Assembly: GCA_934675095.1 (NCBI GenBank) | Contig: CAKUPC010000002.1 | Location: 139,749-203,748, forward strand | Source: an uncultured Bacteroidales bacterium | GTDB taxonomy: Bacteria; Bacteroidota; Bacteroidia; Bacteroidales; UBA932 | Direction: 5' to 3' | Length of the DNA stretch: 64,000 bases | Shown here: positions 53,046 through 62,143 of the stretch, in pieces | Numbering within the stretch: the first letter of the stretch is position 1 | Layout: the number at the start of each line of letters is the position of its first letter | Program-made: the position numbers and the translations under genes | Notes under the pieces: generated by a model | Databases searched by the model: none | Seen by the model: the letters and a program-made list of their open reading frames with translations, nothing else | Told to the model about the DNA's origin: nothing

Positions 53046-54616
53046 TGTTTCAAGAACTATCAAAAACGCAAATCATGCTGATTAACATTCACAGTGCCAA
53101 ATGTATAGGCGTGCAGGCGGTTCATGTCACTGTTGAGGTTGACATTTCCTCCGGAATCGGAATCCATCTGGTCGGGCTTGCGGACGCGGCCGTGAAGGAA
53201 AGCCTCCTGCGCACGGTCACGGCCCTGCAGTCGCTCGGATTCAGGATTCCGGGCAAGCGCATTGTCATAAACCTTGCGCCCGCGGACATCCACAAGAACG
53301 GGAGCGGCTACGACGTGCCGATTGCTGTCGGCATACTCGCCGCGTCAGGGCAGGTGGAAAGCGGGGCGCTCGGGGACTATCTGATTATGGGCGAGCTCGG
53401 GCTTGACGGGACCGTGCGTCCTGTTCCGGGAGCCCTTCCGGTGGCCGAACTGAGCGTGGCCGAGGGACGCAGGGGCTGCATCCTTCCGCTTGAGTCGGCC
53501 TCGGACACGGCCGACTACTACTCCGGGACGGTCTATGGTGTCCGCGACCTCCGTGAGGTGCTGCGGATCGTCGCCGGCAAGGATGACGTCTCCGACCTGC
53601 TTGTCGGGAACAGGACACCTTCCACGGCGGGCCGCGAGGCGGTTTCTGAGGGGGAGTTCGTGGATTTCGCCCACATCATCGGGCAGGAGGGGGCGAAGCG
53701 CGGAATTGAGATTGCCGCCGCGGGAGGACATAATGTGATTATGGTCGGTCCTCCCGGCTCTGGCAAGTCCTCTCTGGCCAAGGCTCTTGCCGGGATTCTG
53801 CCGCCGATGTCGCGTGAGGAGTCGCTTGAGACCAGCAAGATCTACTCGGTGGCGGGGATTTACGGTCATCATGGACTGATGACCGTGCGCCCTTTCAGGG
53901 CGCCGCACTACAGTGCGTCAATCCCCGCTCTCATAGGAGGCGGCTCGGACAGCATCCTGCCCGGTGAGATTTCCCTCGCGCACAACGGCGTGCTGTTCAT
54001 CGACGAGTTCTGCGAGGCCCCCAAGAAGGTGGTGGAGGCTCTGCGCGGCCCCATGGAAGACGGGAAAATCACCGTGTCCAGGCTCCGCGGCAAGGTCACC
54101 TACCCGGCCTCGTTCATGCTTGTGGCGGCGGCAAATCCATGTCCATGCGGCTACTACGGCGAGGGCGACCGCTGCCGCTGCACCGCCGGCCAGCGGCTGA
54201 ACTACCTCACGCGCCTCTCCGGCCCGATGATGGACCGCATAGACATCCAGCTCTGGATGCACTCGGTCGATGCTTCCAAGCTCACGGTTCCGGCCGAGTG
54301 CGAGAGCAGCGCGCAGGTGCGGGAACGGGTGGTCAGGGCAAGGGAAATCCAGCGGGAGCGCTTCTCCGGCGACGGAATTTATACCAACGCGATGATGAAC
54401 AACCGCCTCATCGGCAAGTACTGTCCCCTGGACGGGGGCTGCCGCGACTTCCTGCGCCGCACCGTCGAGTCCATGGGGCTTTCCGCGAGGGCCTGCATGA
54501 GAATCATCCGGATAGCCCGCACCATAGCCGACCTCGAAGACGCACCCGACATTTCCGTCCTGCACCTTTCCGAAGCCGCCGGCTTCCGCTTCCTCGACAA
54601 GACCCGCCAGCTTTGA
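53045..54616 (+). CDS. YifB/ComM-family Mg-chelatase-like AAA+ ATPase
   Basis: Protein of 523 aa. It has an N-terminal Lon-protease-like S5 domain (HLVGLADAAVKES, INLAPADIHKNGSGYDVPIA), Walker A VGPPGSGKSSLAKAL (about residues 235-249), Walker B GVLFIDEF, a sensor region ANPCPCGYYG with cysteines and a C-terminal helical domain. In naturally transformable bacteria ComM is a branch-migration helicase; the role in Bacteroidota is less clear. An alternative start is ATG 53075 (MLINIHSAK), closer to homologues. Confidence 0.93.
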   Translation: MFQELSKTQIMLINIHSAKCIGVQAVHVTVEVDISSGIGIHLVGLADAAVKESLLRTVTALQSLGFRIPGKRIVINLAPADIHKNGSGYDVPIAVGILAASGQVESGALGDYLIMGELGLDGTVRPVPGALPVAELSVAEGRRGCILPLESASDTADYYSGTVYGVRDLREVLRIVAGKDDVSDLLVGNRTPSTAGREAVSEGEFVDFAHIIGQEGAKRGIEIAAAGGHNVIMVGPPGSGKSSLAKALAGILPPMSREESLETSKIYSVAGIYGHHGLMTVRPFRAPHYSASIPALIGGGSDSILPGEISLAHNGVLFIDEFCEAPKKVVEALRGPMEDGKITVSRLRGKVTYPASFMLVAAANPCPCGYYGEGDRCRCTAGQRLNYLTRLSGPMMDRIDIQLWMHSVDASKLTVPAECESSAQVRERVVRAREIQRERFSGDGIYTNAMMNNRLIGKYCPLDGGCRDFLRRTVESMGLSARACMRIIRIARTIADLEDAPDISVLHLSEAAGFRFLDKTRQL

Positions 54617-54654
54617 CAAGCGTGTGCGGATTTTAATTATCAGCATAATTTTAC

Positions 54655-54662
54655 TAATTTTG
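54655..54662 (+). promoter_or_regulatory. Promoter -7 box for tsaE
   Basis: TAATTTTG matches TAnnTTTG, 88 nt upstream of the tsaE ATG. Confidence 0.45.
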
Positions 54663-54750
54663 CCATCGCAAACCCCGTTTCTGAAACGGAAACTGAGTTT
54701 TGCGCCACGGATAGAAAGAGGTCCGAGGCATTCATCTGAAATTTTGCGGT

Positions 54751-55173
54751 ATGGAACACAGCATCATTATAAGGGATACGGCTGACCTTGACAGGGCGGC
54801 GGGAGAGTTTCTGGAACAGATAGGGGAGCGGCGGCTGGTCGCCTTCTATGCTCCTATGGGGGCGGGAAAGACAACCTTCACCACGGCCATATGCAAGCGG
54901 CTGGGAGTGACCGATCCTGTCTGCTCCCCGACGTTCACCATTGTCAACGAGTATGTGACCGCCGACGGCGAGTCGGTCTATCACTTTGATTTCTACCGCA
55001 TAACGAAGCCGTCCGAGGCCATTGACATAGGACTGGACGACTATCTCTACAGCGGCTGTCTCTGCCTGATGGAGTGGCCGGAAAACATTGAGGAACTGCT
55101 CCCGGAAGAGACTCTGAAGGTGCACATCCGCGTGAATCAGGACCTTTCCCGCACTGTCTTTTGGGAAGACTGA
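54751..55173 (+). CDS. tsaE: tRNA threonylcarbamoyladenosine synthesis ATPase TsaE
   Basis: P-loop protein of 140 aa with APMGAGKTT (residues 34-42), VCSPTFTIVNEY and FDFYRI segments, and the LMEWPE motif near residue 112, all characteristic of TsaE. It partners TsaB and TsaD in making t6A37 of tRNA. Length is normal. Confidence 0.95.
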   Translation: MEHSIIIRDTADLDRAAGEFLEQIGERRLVAFYAPMGAGKTTFTTAICKRLGVTDPVCSPTFTIVNEYVTADGESVYHFDFYRITKPSEAIDIGLDDYLYSGCLCLMEWPENIEELLPEETLKVHIRVNQDLSRTVFWED

Positions 55174-55217
55174 AAAGAACAGTCAAACTTAATTTTTTTT
55201 GAAAATTTCCCAAAGGC

Positions 55218-55964
55218 ATGATAAGAAAGTTTTTTGAAAACGTCGGACGCTATTGCCTGTTTCTCAAGCAGGTTTTTCGCAGGCCTGAAAAATGGCGGCT
55301 GTTCTGGAAGCAGTTCGTGCTTGAGTCGGACAAGCTCATACTTTCGTCAATCGTCATCGTCGGAGTGATTTCGGTGTTCATCGGCGGAGTGCTCGTCATC
55401 CAGACGGCATCGAACCTCGAAAACCCGTTCATCGACAAGATGTACGTCGGCTACATGGTACGTGAGAGCCTTATCCTTGAGTTCTGCTCCACCATGGTCG
55501 CGCTCATCCTCGCCGGCAAGATGGGCTCGAACATCTCCTCAGAACTCGGCAGCATGAGGATTACGGAGCAGATTGACGCCATGGACATGATGGGCGTGAA
55601 CTCCGCGGGCTTCCTTGTCCTTCCGAAACTGGTCTCGGCGACGGTTCTCAGTCCGTTCCTCATGCTGATGAGCCTCGGTCTCGGCCTTGTCGGCGGCTGG
55701 GTGGTGGTCGCGGCGACCGGCATCATATCGACGGCCTCTTATGTGACGGGGCTGCACTACTGCTACAACGGCTACTATGTCTTTTACAGCTGCTTCAAGA
55801 TGGCGGTGTTCTGCTTCATCATCTCCTCGGTGGCTGCCTTCAACGGCTACTACGCCAAGGGCGGCTCGCTCGGAGTGGGCAAGTCGAGCACGCGCAGCAT
55901 CGTGGTTTCCAGCATACTCATTCTCATGTTCGACCTCATACTCACCCAGCTCATGCTCTATTAG
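55218..55964 (+). CDS. mlaE: MlaE-type ABC transporter permease
   Basis: Protein of 248 aa with about five helices and the MlaE pattern: FIGGVLVIQ, LAGKMGSNISSELGSMRITEQIDAMDMMG (conserved AGR-like and EQIDA loop) and LTQLMLY at the end. With the ATPase 57 nt downstream it forms an MCE-type lipid transporter linking inner and outer membranes. No MCE-domain protein is encoded next to them. Confidence 0.93.
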   Translation: MIRKFFENVGRYCLFLKQVFRRPEKWRLFWKQFVLESDKLILSSIVIVGVISVFIGGVLVIQTASNLENPFIDKMYVGYMVRESLILEFCSTMVALILAGKMGSNISSELGSMRITEQIDAMDMMGVNSAGFLVLPKLVSATVLSPFLMLMSLGLGLVGGWVVVAATGIISTASYVTGLHYCYNGYYVFYSCFKMAVFCFIISSVAAFNGYYAKGGSLGVGKSSTRSIVVSSILILMFDLILTQLMLY

Positions 55965-56021
55965 CCGAGGCGATGGGAATCCGGCTGCGAAAATCTGTAA
56001 TTCAGTGAATATGAATAATAT

Positions 56022-56774
56022 ATGATAAAGGTAGAACATCTCTGCAAAGGCTTCGACGGCGTGAACGTCCTCAATGACATAAACGTCGAATATGCCGCAG
56101 GACAGTGTAATATGATTATAGGCGCAAGCGGTTCGGGAAAGACCGTGCTGCTCAAGAATCTCATCGGACTGATGTCGCCCGACAGCGGAGACATAAAATA
56201 CGGGGACGATTCCCTTTCTTCGATGAATTATAAGGAACGTAAGGCGCTGCACCAGAAAATCGGAATCCTGTTCCAGAACAGCGCCCTCTTCGACTTCGCG
56301 ACGGTGCTTGAGAATGTAATGTTCCCGATGGAGTTCTTCACGGACTGGAGCCACGCGCAGAAGGTCGAAAGGGCGCACTACTGTCTTGAAAGGGTGAATG
56401 TCATCGGCTCTGACGACAAGTTTCCGAACGAACTGAGCGGCGGTATGCAGAAGAGGGTGGGAATCGCCCGCGCCATTGCCCTGAACCCGTCCTATCTTTT
56501 CTGCGACGAGCCGAACTCCGGCCTTGACCCATATACCTCAATCTTGATAGACCGCCTCATCAGCGACCTGACCAAGGAGTTCAACATGACGACGGTTGTG
56601 AATACCCACGACATGAACTCAATCCTTGAAATCGGCGACAAGATAGCCTTCCTTCACAAAGGCAGCATCCTCTGGCAGGGCGACCGCCACACCATTCTCG
56701 GCACCGACTGCAAGGAACTCCGGGACTTCGTCTGCGCCAACACCCTCGCCCGCAACATAATAGAGGGCAAATAG
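56022..56774 (+). CDS. mlaF: MlaF-type ABC transporter ATPase
   Basis: Protein of 250 aa with Walker A GASGSGKTVLLKN, Q-loop ILFQNSALFD, signature ELSGGMQKRVGIARAI and Walker B YLFCDEPNSGLDP. The FQNSALFDFATVLENV segment is typical of MlaF. It pairs with the permease directly upstream for phospholipid movement across the envelope. Confidence 0.95.
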   Translation: MIKVEHLCKGFDGVNVLNDINVEYAAGQCNMIIGASGSGKTVLLKNLIGLMSPDSGDIKYGDDSLSSMNYKERKALHQKIGILFQNSALFDFATVLENVMFPMEFFTDWSHAQKVERAHYCLERVNVIGSDDKFPNELSGGMQKRVGIARAIALNPSYLFCDEPNSGLDPYTSILIDRLISDLTKEFNMTTVVNTHDMNSILEIGDKIAFLHKGSILWQGDRHTILGTDCKELRDFVCANTLARNIIEGK

Positions 56775-56880
56775 GGATTTTAATCTCTATTTCAAAGCAT
56801 TGGTATCCAATAGTTTAAAAATATTCTTTAGAGGCTATTCGAATAGCTGTTAAAAACTTGCTCAAAAAGTCTGAAAGAAA

Positions 56881-57000
56881 GGGGATGCATAAAAGGATGA
56901 AATGCAAGGCGGACGGTGAAGATGAAACCGCAGCAACCTAATGGTTGTGAGGATTTCATCAAGACGTCCAACGCAGCAGTTCGCCTTTTAGGCGCCCCGC
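56881..57000 (-). repeat. 3'-UTR fold-back element, copy B (long form)
   Basis: This copy lies directly after the stop of the barrel gene at 57000. Outer arms: GGGG (56881-56884)/CCCC (56995-56998) and TAAAAGG (56890-56896)/CCTTTTA (56984-56990). Inner stem GATGAAA (56921-56927)/TTTCATC (56954-56960); apical hairpin CAACC-taat-GGTTG (56934-56947). The right border CCCCGCTA, which supplies the gene's TAG, is identical to that of copy D. Confidence 0.8.
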
Positions 57001-58328
57001 TATAATTTGAAGCGGACGCCCGCCTCCACTCCAAACGCCAGCGGCTGCTCCGTCCTTATGCTCCGCGGCTGCTTGTTGTCAAAATAATACCTCAGGCTCG
57101 GGTCGATGTAAATCCCGAGAAACTCCAGCGGCGAGAACTCCACGCCGAGACCGACCTTTACGGAAGTCTGGACTCCGCCGACTTTCCGCGTGTAGAGCAG
57201 GGACTCGCCCTCGAAAGTTCCGGTGTATCTGTTCAGAATGCATTTCTCAACACTTCCCCCGACAGTAGCGTAGGCATCCCACCTCCTCGTGCGGAACACG
57301 CTGAAATAGATGTCAAGCGGGATCCCGATGTAGTGCTGGCTGTTCTTCATGTCAGTGCTGCAGCTCCAGCCGTGCTCGTCGTAATAGGTCCCGGTGACCT
57401 TCTTGTTGAGCAGAGTGTAGTTGAGTCCGACCCCTATCCCGAGCCACCTCGTGATGCCGTATCTCACGCCCACGCCGAAAGAAAGCGGCAGGCTGTATGA
57501 ATCGGAATTGCTTCCTTCCACGAACTCCTTTCCGGTAGGTGTCTTGTTGCCTTTCGAGAACATTCTTCTCGGACCGGAGTTCTTCTGCGGCCCTCCGAAA
57601 CTGTTTCCCCCGACGGAAATCCCGAACGGGGTTCCTCTGTAGCTCCCGTCATTGCCGTCCTCCTCCTTTCCGTATGCGGCCTCTATGTCCGAGTTATCGA
57701 CTTTCAGCTCACACTCCGGCTCGCCTCCATCGACGTCAACGAGCACCGTGGCGTCCTTGTCCTCCGGCAGGCTCTTTGCCGCGTCACCTTCCTTCGCCTC
57801 CTCCGACCGTATTTCCTCCTCCGCTTCTTCCGCAGCCATCACAGACTCTTTCGCCACATCTTTTGACGTCGTCTCCTTTTCCGCCGCCGGTACAGTCACC
57901 GGCACGACAGCCATCGCGACCAGTCCCGCATCCTTCTTTTTTATAACGTCGAACCTGACCTCTTTCTTCGTCCCGACGCTTGCCTCACCGGCACCCTCTC
58001 CCTCCGCATTGGCGGCCGTCTCTTCCGCAAAATCATCCGCCGACATCTCCGCAGGCATCTCCACAGCCGTATTTTCAGCCAGAACCTCACGCTCCTCAAC
58101 CCGTCCCGACGGAACGAAATGCGCGATGACAAGCCCCGCCGCCACAGCAGCCGCCACGGCACCCACCCCGGCAATCCACCTGCGCACGAGGACGGTTTCT
58201 CGCCGCCGCTGTCCTGCCGCCGCTGCCTCAAGCCGAGACTCGATGCCCTCCCAAAGCCCCTCAGGAAGCTGTTCCTGCGGCTCTGAAAGCATCTCGCGTA
58301 TTTTCTCGTCAAACTGTGTTTCCGTCAT
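57000..58328 (-). CDS. Anti-sigma-like protein fused to an outer-membrane beta-barrel
   Basis: Protein of 442 aa. Residues 1-50 are a cytoplasmic, acidic segment like those of Bacteroidota anti-sigma factors (MTETQFDEKIREMLSEPQEQ), followed by one membrane helix (about 51-72), a long Glu/Ala-rich periplasmic linker (about 75-240) and a C-terminal domain (about 265-442) with the alternating pattern and terminal phenylalanine-rich end (FGVEAGVRFKL) of an outer-membrane barrel. It lies 34 nt downstream of an ECF sigma gene and probably regulates it. The role is inferred from architecture. Confidence 0.75.
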   Translation of the reverse strand: MTETQFDEKIREMLSEPQEQLPEGLWEGIESRLEAAAAGQRRRETVLVRRWIAGVGAVAAAVAAGLVIAHFVPSGRVEEREVLAENTAVEMPAEMSADDFAEETAANAEGEGAGEASVGTKKEVRFDVIKKKDAGLVAMAVVPVTVPAAEKETTSKDVAKESVMAAEEAEEEIRSEEAKEGDAAKSLPEDKDATVLVDVDGGEPECELKVDNSDIEAAYGKEEDGNDGSYRGTPFGISVGGNSFGGPQKNSGPRRMFSKGNKTPTGKEFVEGSNSDSYSLPLSFGVGVRYGITRWLGIGVGLNYTLLNKKVTGTYYDEHGWSCSTDMKNSQHYIGIPLDIYFSVFRTRRWDAYATVGGSVEKCILNRYTGTFEGESLLYTRKVGGVQTSVKVGLGVEFSPLEFLGIYIDPSLRYYFDNKQPRSIRTEQPLAFGVEAGVRFKL

Positions 58329-58362
58329 ATATCTGTCGTCGTTTCACGGGCATGTTCGCCCG

Positions 58363-58968
58363 TCATCCCGTAATTTTCCTTATCTTGTCCTGCAGCCAGA
58401 TTCGTCCCCGGCTCAGCTGCGTCCTCGACGTGCTTTCCGTTATCCCGAGCGCCTGAGCAATCTCCTTGTGGGAGAATCCCTCCATCACATAGAGGTTGAA
58501 AACGATCCTGAACCCGGGCGGCATCTCCATCACCGCAGCCATGATTTCCTTGTACGAAAGCTTCTCTATGGCCGTTTCCTCGTTCGCCTTCAGACCCCGT
58601 GCCAGCGAGATGTCGTCGCTCATCTTCAGCGCGTCGTTCTTCCTGAGATACATCAGCGACGCGTTTATGAAAATCCTTCGCGCCCAACCGTCGAACGACC
58701 CTGCCCCGCTGTAGCTGCCGAGTTTCGTGAAAAGCGCCACGAACCCCTCCTGCAGTATGTCCTCCGCCACTGTCCTGTCCCCCACATAGCGTATGCATAC
58801 GGGAAAATAGCGGGGTGCCAGAAGCTCATACATCTTCCTCTGGGCAGCCCGGTCTCCGTCAATGCATTTGCCTATGAGCAGAACGGCCTTGTCTTCGTTC
58901 ACGATTGTAGTCTCGGGCCGAAAAAACTGCCGACATTCAAGATGCAGCCCCGGCCCCTTATGTTGCAT
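58363..58968 (-). CDS. ECF-family RNA polymerase sigma factor
   Basis: Protein of 201 aa. Region 2 is seen as YELLAPRYFPVCIRYVGDRT, AEDILQEGFVALF and SFDGWARRIFINASLMYLRK; region 4 as FNLYVMEGFSHKEIAQALGI with TSRTQLSRGR. The start may be ATG 58968 or GTG 58902 (VNEDKAVLL), the latter closer to homologues. The downstream gene encodes its probable membrane-bound partner. Confidence 0.93.
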   Translation of the reverse strand: MQHKGPGLHLECRQFFRPETTIVNEDKAVLLIGKCIDGDRAAQRKMYELLAPRYFPVCIRYVGDRTVAEDILQEGFVALFTKLGSYSGAGSFDGWARRIFINASLMYLRKNDALKMSDDISLARGLKANEETAIEKLSYKEIMAAVMEMPPGFRIVFNLYVMEGFSHKEIAQALGITESTSRTQLSRGRIWLQDKIRKITG

Positions 58969-58984
58969 CAGTCGATATTTTCCT

Positions 58985-58992
58985 CAAAAATA
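58985..58992 (-). promoter_or_regulatory. Promoter -7 box of the sigma factor gene
   Basis: TATTTTTG on the minus strand, 16 nt upstream of ATG 58968. It is divergent from the box at 59016-59023. Confidence 0.45.
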
Positions 58993-59015
58993 CTCTTTTT
59001 TCCCGAATTGCTTGT

Positions 59016-59023
59016 TATCTTTG
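59016..59023 (+). promoter_or_regulatory. Promoter -7 box of the TPR protein gene
   Basis: TATCTTTG matches TAnnTTTG, 68 nt upstream of ATG 59092. Confidence 0.5.
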
Positions 59024-59091
59024 TAAGTTTTGGCGTGATTATGGAGATAACAAGGGCGTTATTTCCGAATGATTACCAAAAACAAAACGAA

Positions 59092-60816
59092 ATGAAGAAA
59101 AATTTTACGGGAATATATCTTTTCGTCCTCCTCGCCGTGCTGATGCTGTCCGTTCCGAGGAATGCGTTCGCACAGAAGGACCTGAAGGATTCGATAAATG
59201 ACGGCGCCCTTCTTCTTGCCGTAGAGAAATATGACGCGGGGGCGTATGACGCAGCGGAAAAAATGCTTCGCTCGATTGTAAATTCCAATCCTGAATATGA
59301 CGCGGCGCACTACTATCTCGCTCTCGTGTATCTGTCGAAGGATGAGAATGATCCCGCCGAGGCCGAACTTCTGCGCGCCGTCGAGGCCGACCCCGGAAAT
59401 TTCTGGTACCGCCAGCGGCTTTCCGTCGTCTATCGCTACACGAATCAGCTTCCCAAGGCAATAGCATTGTACGAGAAGCTTCTCACCGACTTTCCTAAGA
59501 AGAGCGATCTCTACTTTGACCTCGTGGAAATGTATGCCCAGAACGCTCAGATTGACAAGGCTCTGGCCACATTGGACGACGTCGAGCGTATATTCGGGCA
59601 GACGGAATCCATCGCCATTTACCGCTTCCGCCTTCTGATGGCCTCGGGACAGACGGAGGAGGCATACAGTTCCCTGGAAGAGTATAATTCGAAATATTCA
59701 TCCCCCTATGTCCTCTCGACTCTCGGCGACTACCGGATGTCGATGTACGAAGATTCGCTCGCCGTCGCATATTACGATGAGGCCCTTTCTCTTGACGAAA
59801 CTTTCGCGCCCGCGATTCTCGGAAAGGCGGAGGCCAGGCGGATGACACGGAAATATTCCGAATACTTTCCTCTTCTCGACAGCTATATGTCGAACGAGAC
59901 CGTCCCGGCGCAGGGAAAATCCGAATATCTCAAGGCTCTCGTGGAACAGTCGGACCCTAAGTTCGTCTCGTCGTTCCTCCCGCAGCTCGACACGGCGGCG
60001 AACATCTGCTTCAGGAAGCATCCTTCCGACAGTTCCGTAATTGCGACTGTCGCGTCCTATTACTATCGCACCCAGCGTCAGAATGTCGCGGAGGACCTTT
60101 TTCGTCTGAACGCCTCCCTGCATCCGGACAGGCCGGAGCTGACTGCCACCTATCTCTACTCCCTGCTCTACTCGAAGAACTGGGAAAAACTGGCAGAGGC
60201 AGGCTCGGAGGCTGCGCTGAAATATCCGGACATTCCTGATTTCATGGCGCTTGCGGGAACGGGCTACAGCTTCATGAAGGAGTATGACAAGGTCATAGAT
60301 CTTTCGCAGAAGATGCTGCGCACGGCTCCGAAGGACAGCGCGGTCGTCGTTTCCGCCTATTCTGCCATGGGTGACGCCTACTATCAGAAAAACGACACGA
60401 AGAACGCCTTCAAGGCTTATGACAAGGTGCTGAAAGTCAGTCCGAACAACATCTATGTTCTGAACAACTACGCATACTACCTCTCTGTCACGGGCAGGAA
60501 CCTGAAGAAGGCATACGCGATGAGCAAGAAGACCATAGAGGCCGAGCCGGATAATGCGACCTACCTCGACACCTTCGGATGGATTCTCTATCTTCAGGGC
60601 AAGCCACTGGAGGCCAAGCCTTTCTTCAAGCACGCGATGCTCTACGGCGGTAAGGACAGTCCCGTGATTATGGACCACTACGCCGAAGTCCTCTATGCCC
60701 TGAAGGAGTATGACCTCGCGTTCGTCTATTGGTACAGGGCGCAGGCGAAGAACGGCGGGGAGATTCCTGATCTGGACGCCCGCATCGCCGAAAGGAAAAA
60801 GGCGGCGGGGAAATAG
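59092..60816 (+). CDS. Exported tetratricopeptide-repeat protein
   Basis: Protein of 574 aa. The ATG at 59092 gives a signal peptide (cleavage near NAFAQ, residue 24); the frame stays open far upstream but only as an antisense shadow of the sigma and barrel genes. It contains about ten TPR-like helical pairs (for example AAEKMLRSIVNSNPEYDAAHYYLA and AFKAYDKVLKVSPNNIYVLN). It is probably a periplasmic scaffold. Its stop abuts the EnvC-like start without a gap, suggesting they act together. Confidence 0.85.
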   Translation: MKKNFTGIYLFVLLAVLMLSVPRNAFAQKDLKDSINDGALLLAVEKYDAGAYDAAEKMLRSIVNSNPEYDAAHYYLALVYLSKDENDPAEAELLRAVEADPGNFWYRQRLSVVYRYTNQLPKAIALYEKLLTDFPKKSDLYFDLVEMYAQNAQIDKALATLDDVERIFGQTESIAIYRFRLLMASGQTEEAYSSLEEYNSKYSSPYVLSTLGDYRMSMYEDSLAVAYYDEALSLDETFAPAILGKAEARRMTRKYSEYFPLLDSYMSNETVPAQGKSEYLKALVEQSDPKFVSSFLPQLDTAANICFRKHPSDSSVIATVASYYYRTQRQNVAEDLFRLNASLHPDRPELTATYLYSLLYSKNWEKLAEAGSEAALKYPDIPDFMALAGTGYSFMKEYDKVIDLSQKMLRTAPKDSAVVVSAYSAMGDAYYQKNDTKNAFKAYDKVLKVSPNNIYVLNNYAYYLSVTGRNLKKAYAMSKKTIEAEPDNATYLDTFGWILYLQGKPLEAKPFFKHAMLYGGKDSPVIMDHYAEVLYALKEYDLAFVYWYRAQAKNGGEIPDLDARIAERKKAAGK

Positions 60817-62046
60817 ATGGTGTCCAGCGCGTTCATATCGTCTCTGCGCCATGCCTCCGCGGCGTTTCTGCTGCTCGCTGCGGTGTCTGTGCATTGCGGA
60901 ATTTCCGTTTCCGCGCAGGACACGAGCGCTCAGGAGAGGAAGAAGGAGCGTCTCGAAAGGGAAATCGAGATTATAAACAGGCAGCTGTCTTCGGCGGATT
61001 CCAAGAGCCGCAGTGCACTCTCCACCTACAATCTCGTCTCAAAGAAGGTCGATAACCGGCAGGCGCTGCTCCGTGAAAGCCGTCGCAAGGAGCGGGAGTG
61101 TGCGGACAGGATATATCTCAAGCAAAAGGAAATCAACGCATTGCAGGCAAGCTACGATACGCTGGCGGCGCATTATGACCGCCTTGTTCTCGGGGCGTAT
61201 AAGAACCGCGACGCTAGAATCTGGTATATGTATATCCTTGCCAGCGACGACCTTTCGCAGGCCTACCGCCGCTATGGCTATTTCAAGAGCCTCGCCTCGC
61301 AGATAGGGGAGGAGGCACGGCGCATGGAGGAGACCCGGAGCCGTCTTGAGGCGGAGCGGGATGCCCTACAGAAACTGCGCGCGGAGCAGAAGAGCGTGAC
61401 GCAGAACACTCAGAAGGAGCTGGAACAACTCAAGGGCGAGCAGGCGGAGTCGAAGGCTCTGGTCGGCAGGCTCAGGAAGGAGAAGTCGAAGTATCAGAAG
61501 GAGCTTGCGGCAAAGAAGAAGCAGGTGGAGGCGCTTGACAGGGAGATTGCCCGTCTGGTGCGGGAAGCCATGAAGGGAAGCGCGCCTTCGGGCAGCGGTT
61601 CGGGCAAGAAATCCGGAAAGACGGAGATTGACGAAAAACTGGCGGCGGAGTTCTCCAAGAACCGGGGCAAGCTGCCGTGGCCTGCCGACGGCCCGGTGGT
61701 GGACGCCTTCGGGGAGCGGTATCATCCTGTCTATAAGAATGTCAAGCTCCCGAAGAACAACGGGGTGGGCATCGCCCTGAAGCCGGGGACGACGGTCAGG
61801 TGCGTGTTCGATGGGGTCGTTAAGCAGGTGCTCGTTATGCCGGGCTACAACCAGTGCGTGCTTGTCCAGCACGGCAACTATTTCACGTTCTACTGCAAGC
61901 TCAGGAACGTCGTCGTGAAGTCGGGGCAGAAGGTGAAGACGGGGCAGGACATCGGAACGGTGGATACCATCAACCGCGACACGCAGCTGCATTTTCAGAT
62001 TTGGAAGGATACGACACCTCAAAACCCAGAGTTGTGGCTGAAGTGA
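60817..62046 (+). CDS. EnvC-like murein hydrolase activator with degenerate LytM domain
   Basis: Protein of 409 aa: signal peptide (to about residue 31), a coiled coil of about 220 residues (KERLEREIEIINRQLSSADS to LVREAMKG) and a C-terminal LytM/M23 domain. The zinc ligands are incomplete: the usual HxxxD is replaced by KNNGVGIAL, while LHFQIW keeps the last histidine. Like EnvC and NlpD it is probably an activator of amidases and not an enzyme, and could receive signals from FtsX (10144). The ATG follows the TPR gene stop directly. Confidence 0.88.
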   Translation: MVSSAFISSLRHASAAFLLLAAVSVHCGISVSAQDTSAQERKKERLEREIEIINRQLSSADSKSRSALSTYNLVSKKVDNRQALLRESRRKERECADRIYLKQKEINALQASYDTLAAHYDRLVLGAYKNRDARIWYMYILASDDLSQAYRRYGYFKSLASQIGEEARRMEETRSRLEAERDALQKLRAEQKSVTQNTQKELEQLKGEQAESKALVGRLRKEKSKYQKELAAKKKQVEALDREIARLVREAMKGSAPSGSGSGKKSGKTEIDEKLAAEFSKNRGKLPWPADGPVVDAFGERYHPVYKNVKLPKNNGVGIALKPGTTVRCVFDGVVKQVLVMPGYNQCVLVQHGNYFTFYCKLRNVVVKSGQKVKTGQDIGTVDTINRDTQLHFQIWKDTTPQNPELWLK

Positions 62047-62092
62047 CGAAATAAAAAGCGGTCTGCATCCCATCTTTTTCTTTCATCACTTC
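62040..62092 (+). repeat. 3'-UTR fold-back element, copy E (short form)
   Basis: GAAGTGACGAAATAAAAAG (62040-62058), which includes the last codon and stop of the EnvC-like gene, is complementary at 17 of 19 positions to CTTTTTCTTTCATCACTTC (62074-62092). The interior GCGGTCTGCATCCCAT matches both edges of the long-form core (GCGGTCTGC of copy C and TGCATCCCATC of C and D) but lacks the inner hairpin. Confidence 0.75.
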
Positions 62093-62143
62093 TAGGGGGA
62101 GGGGGATGAGTGTTTTTAATGAATTGAAAACTACAATAATAAA

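Noticed and set aside
57652-59091. Very long upstream extension of the TPR protein frame
   Set aside because: It is antisense to the sigma factor and barrel genes and low in complexity; a good signal peptide begins at 59092.
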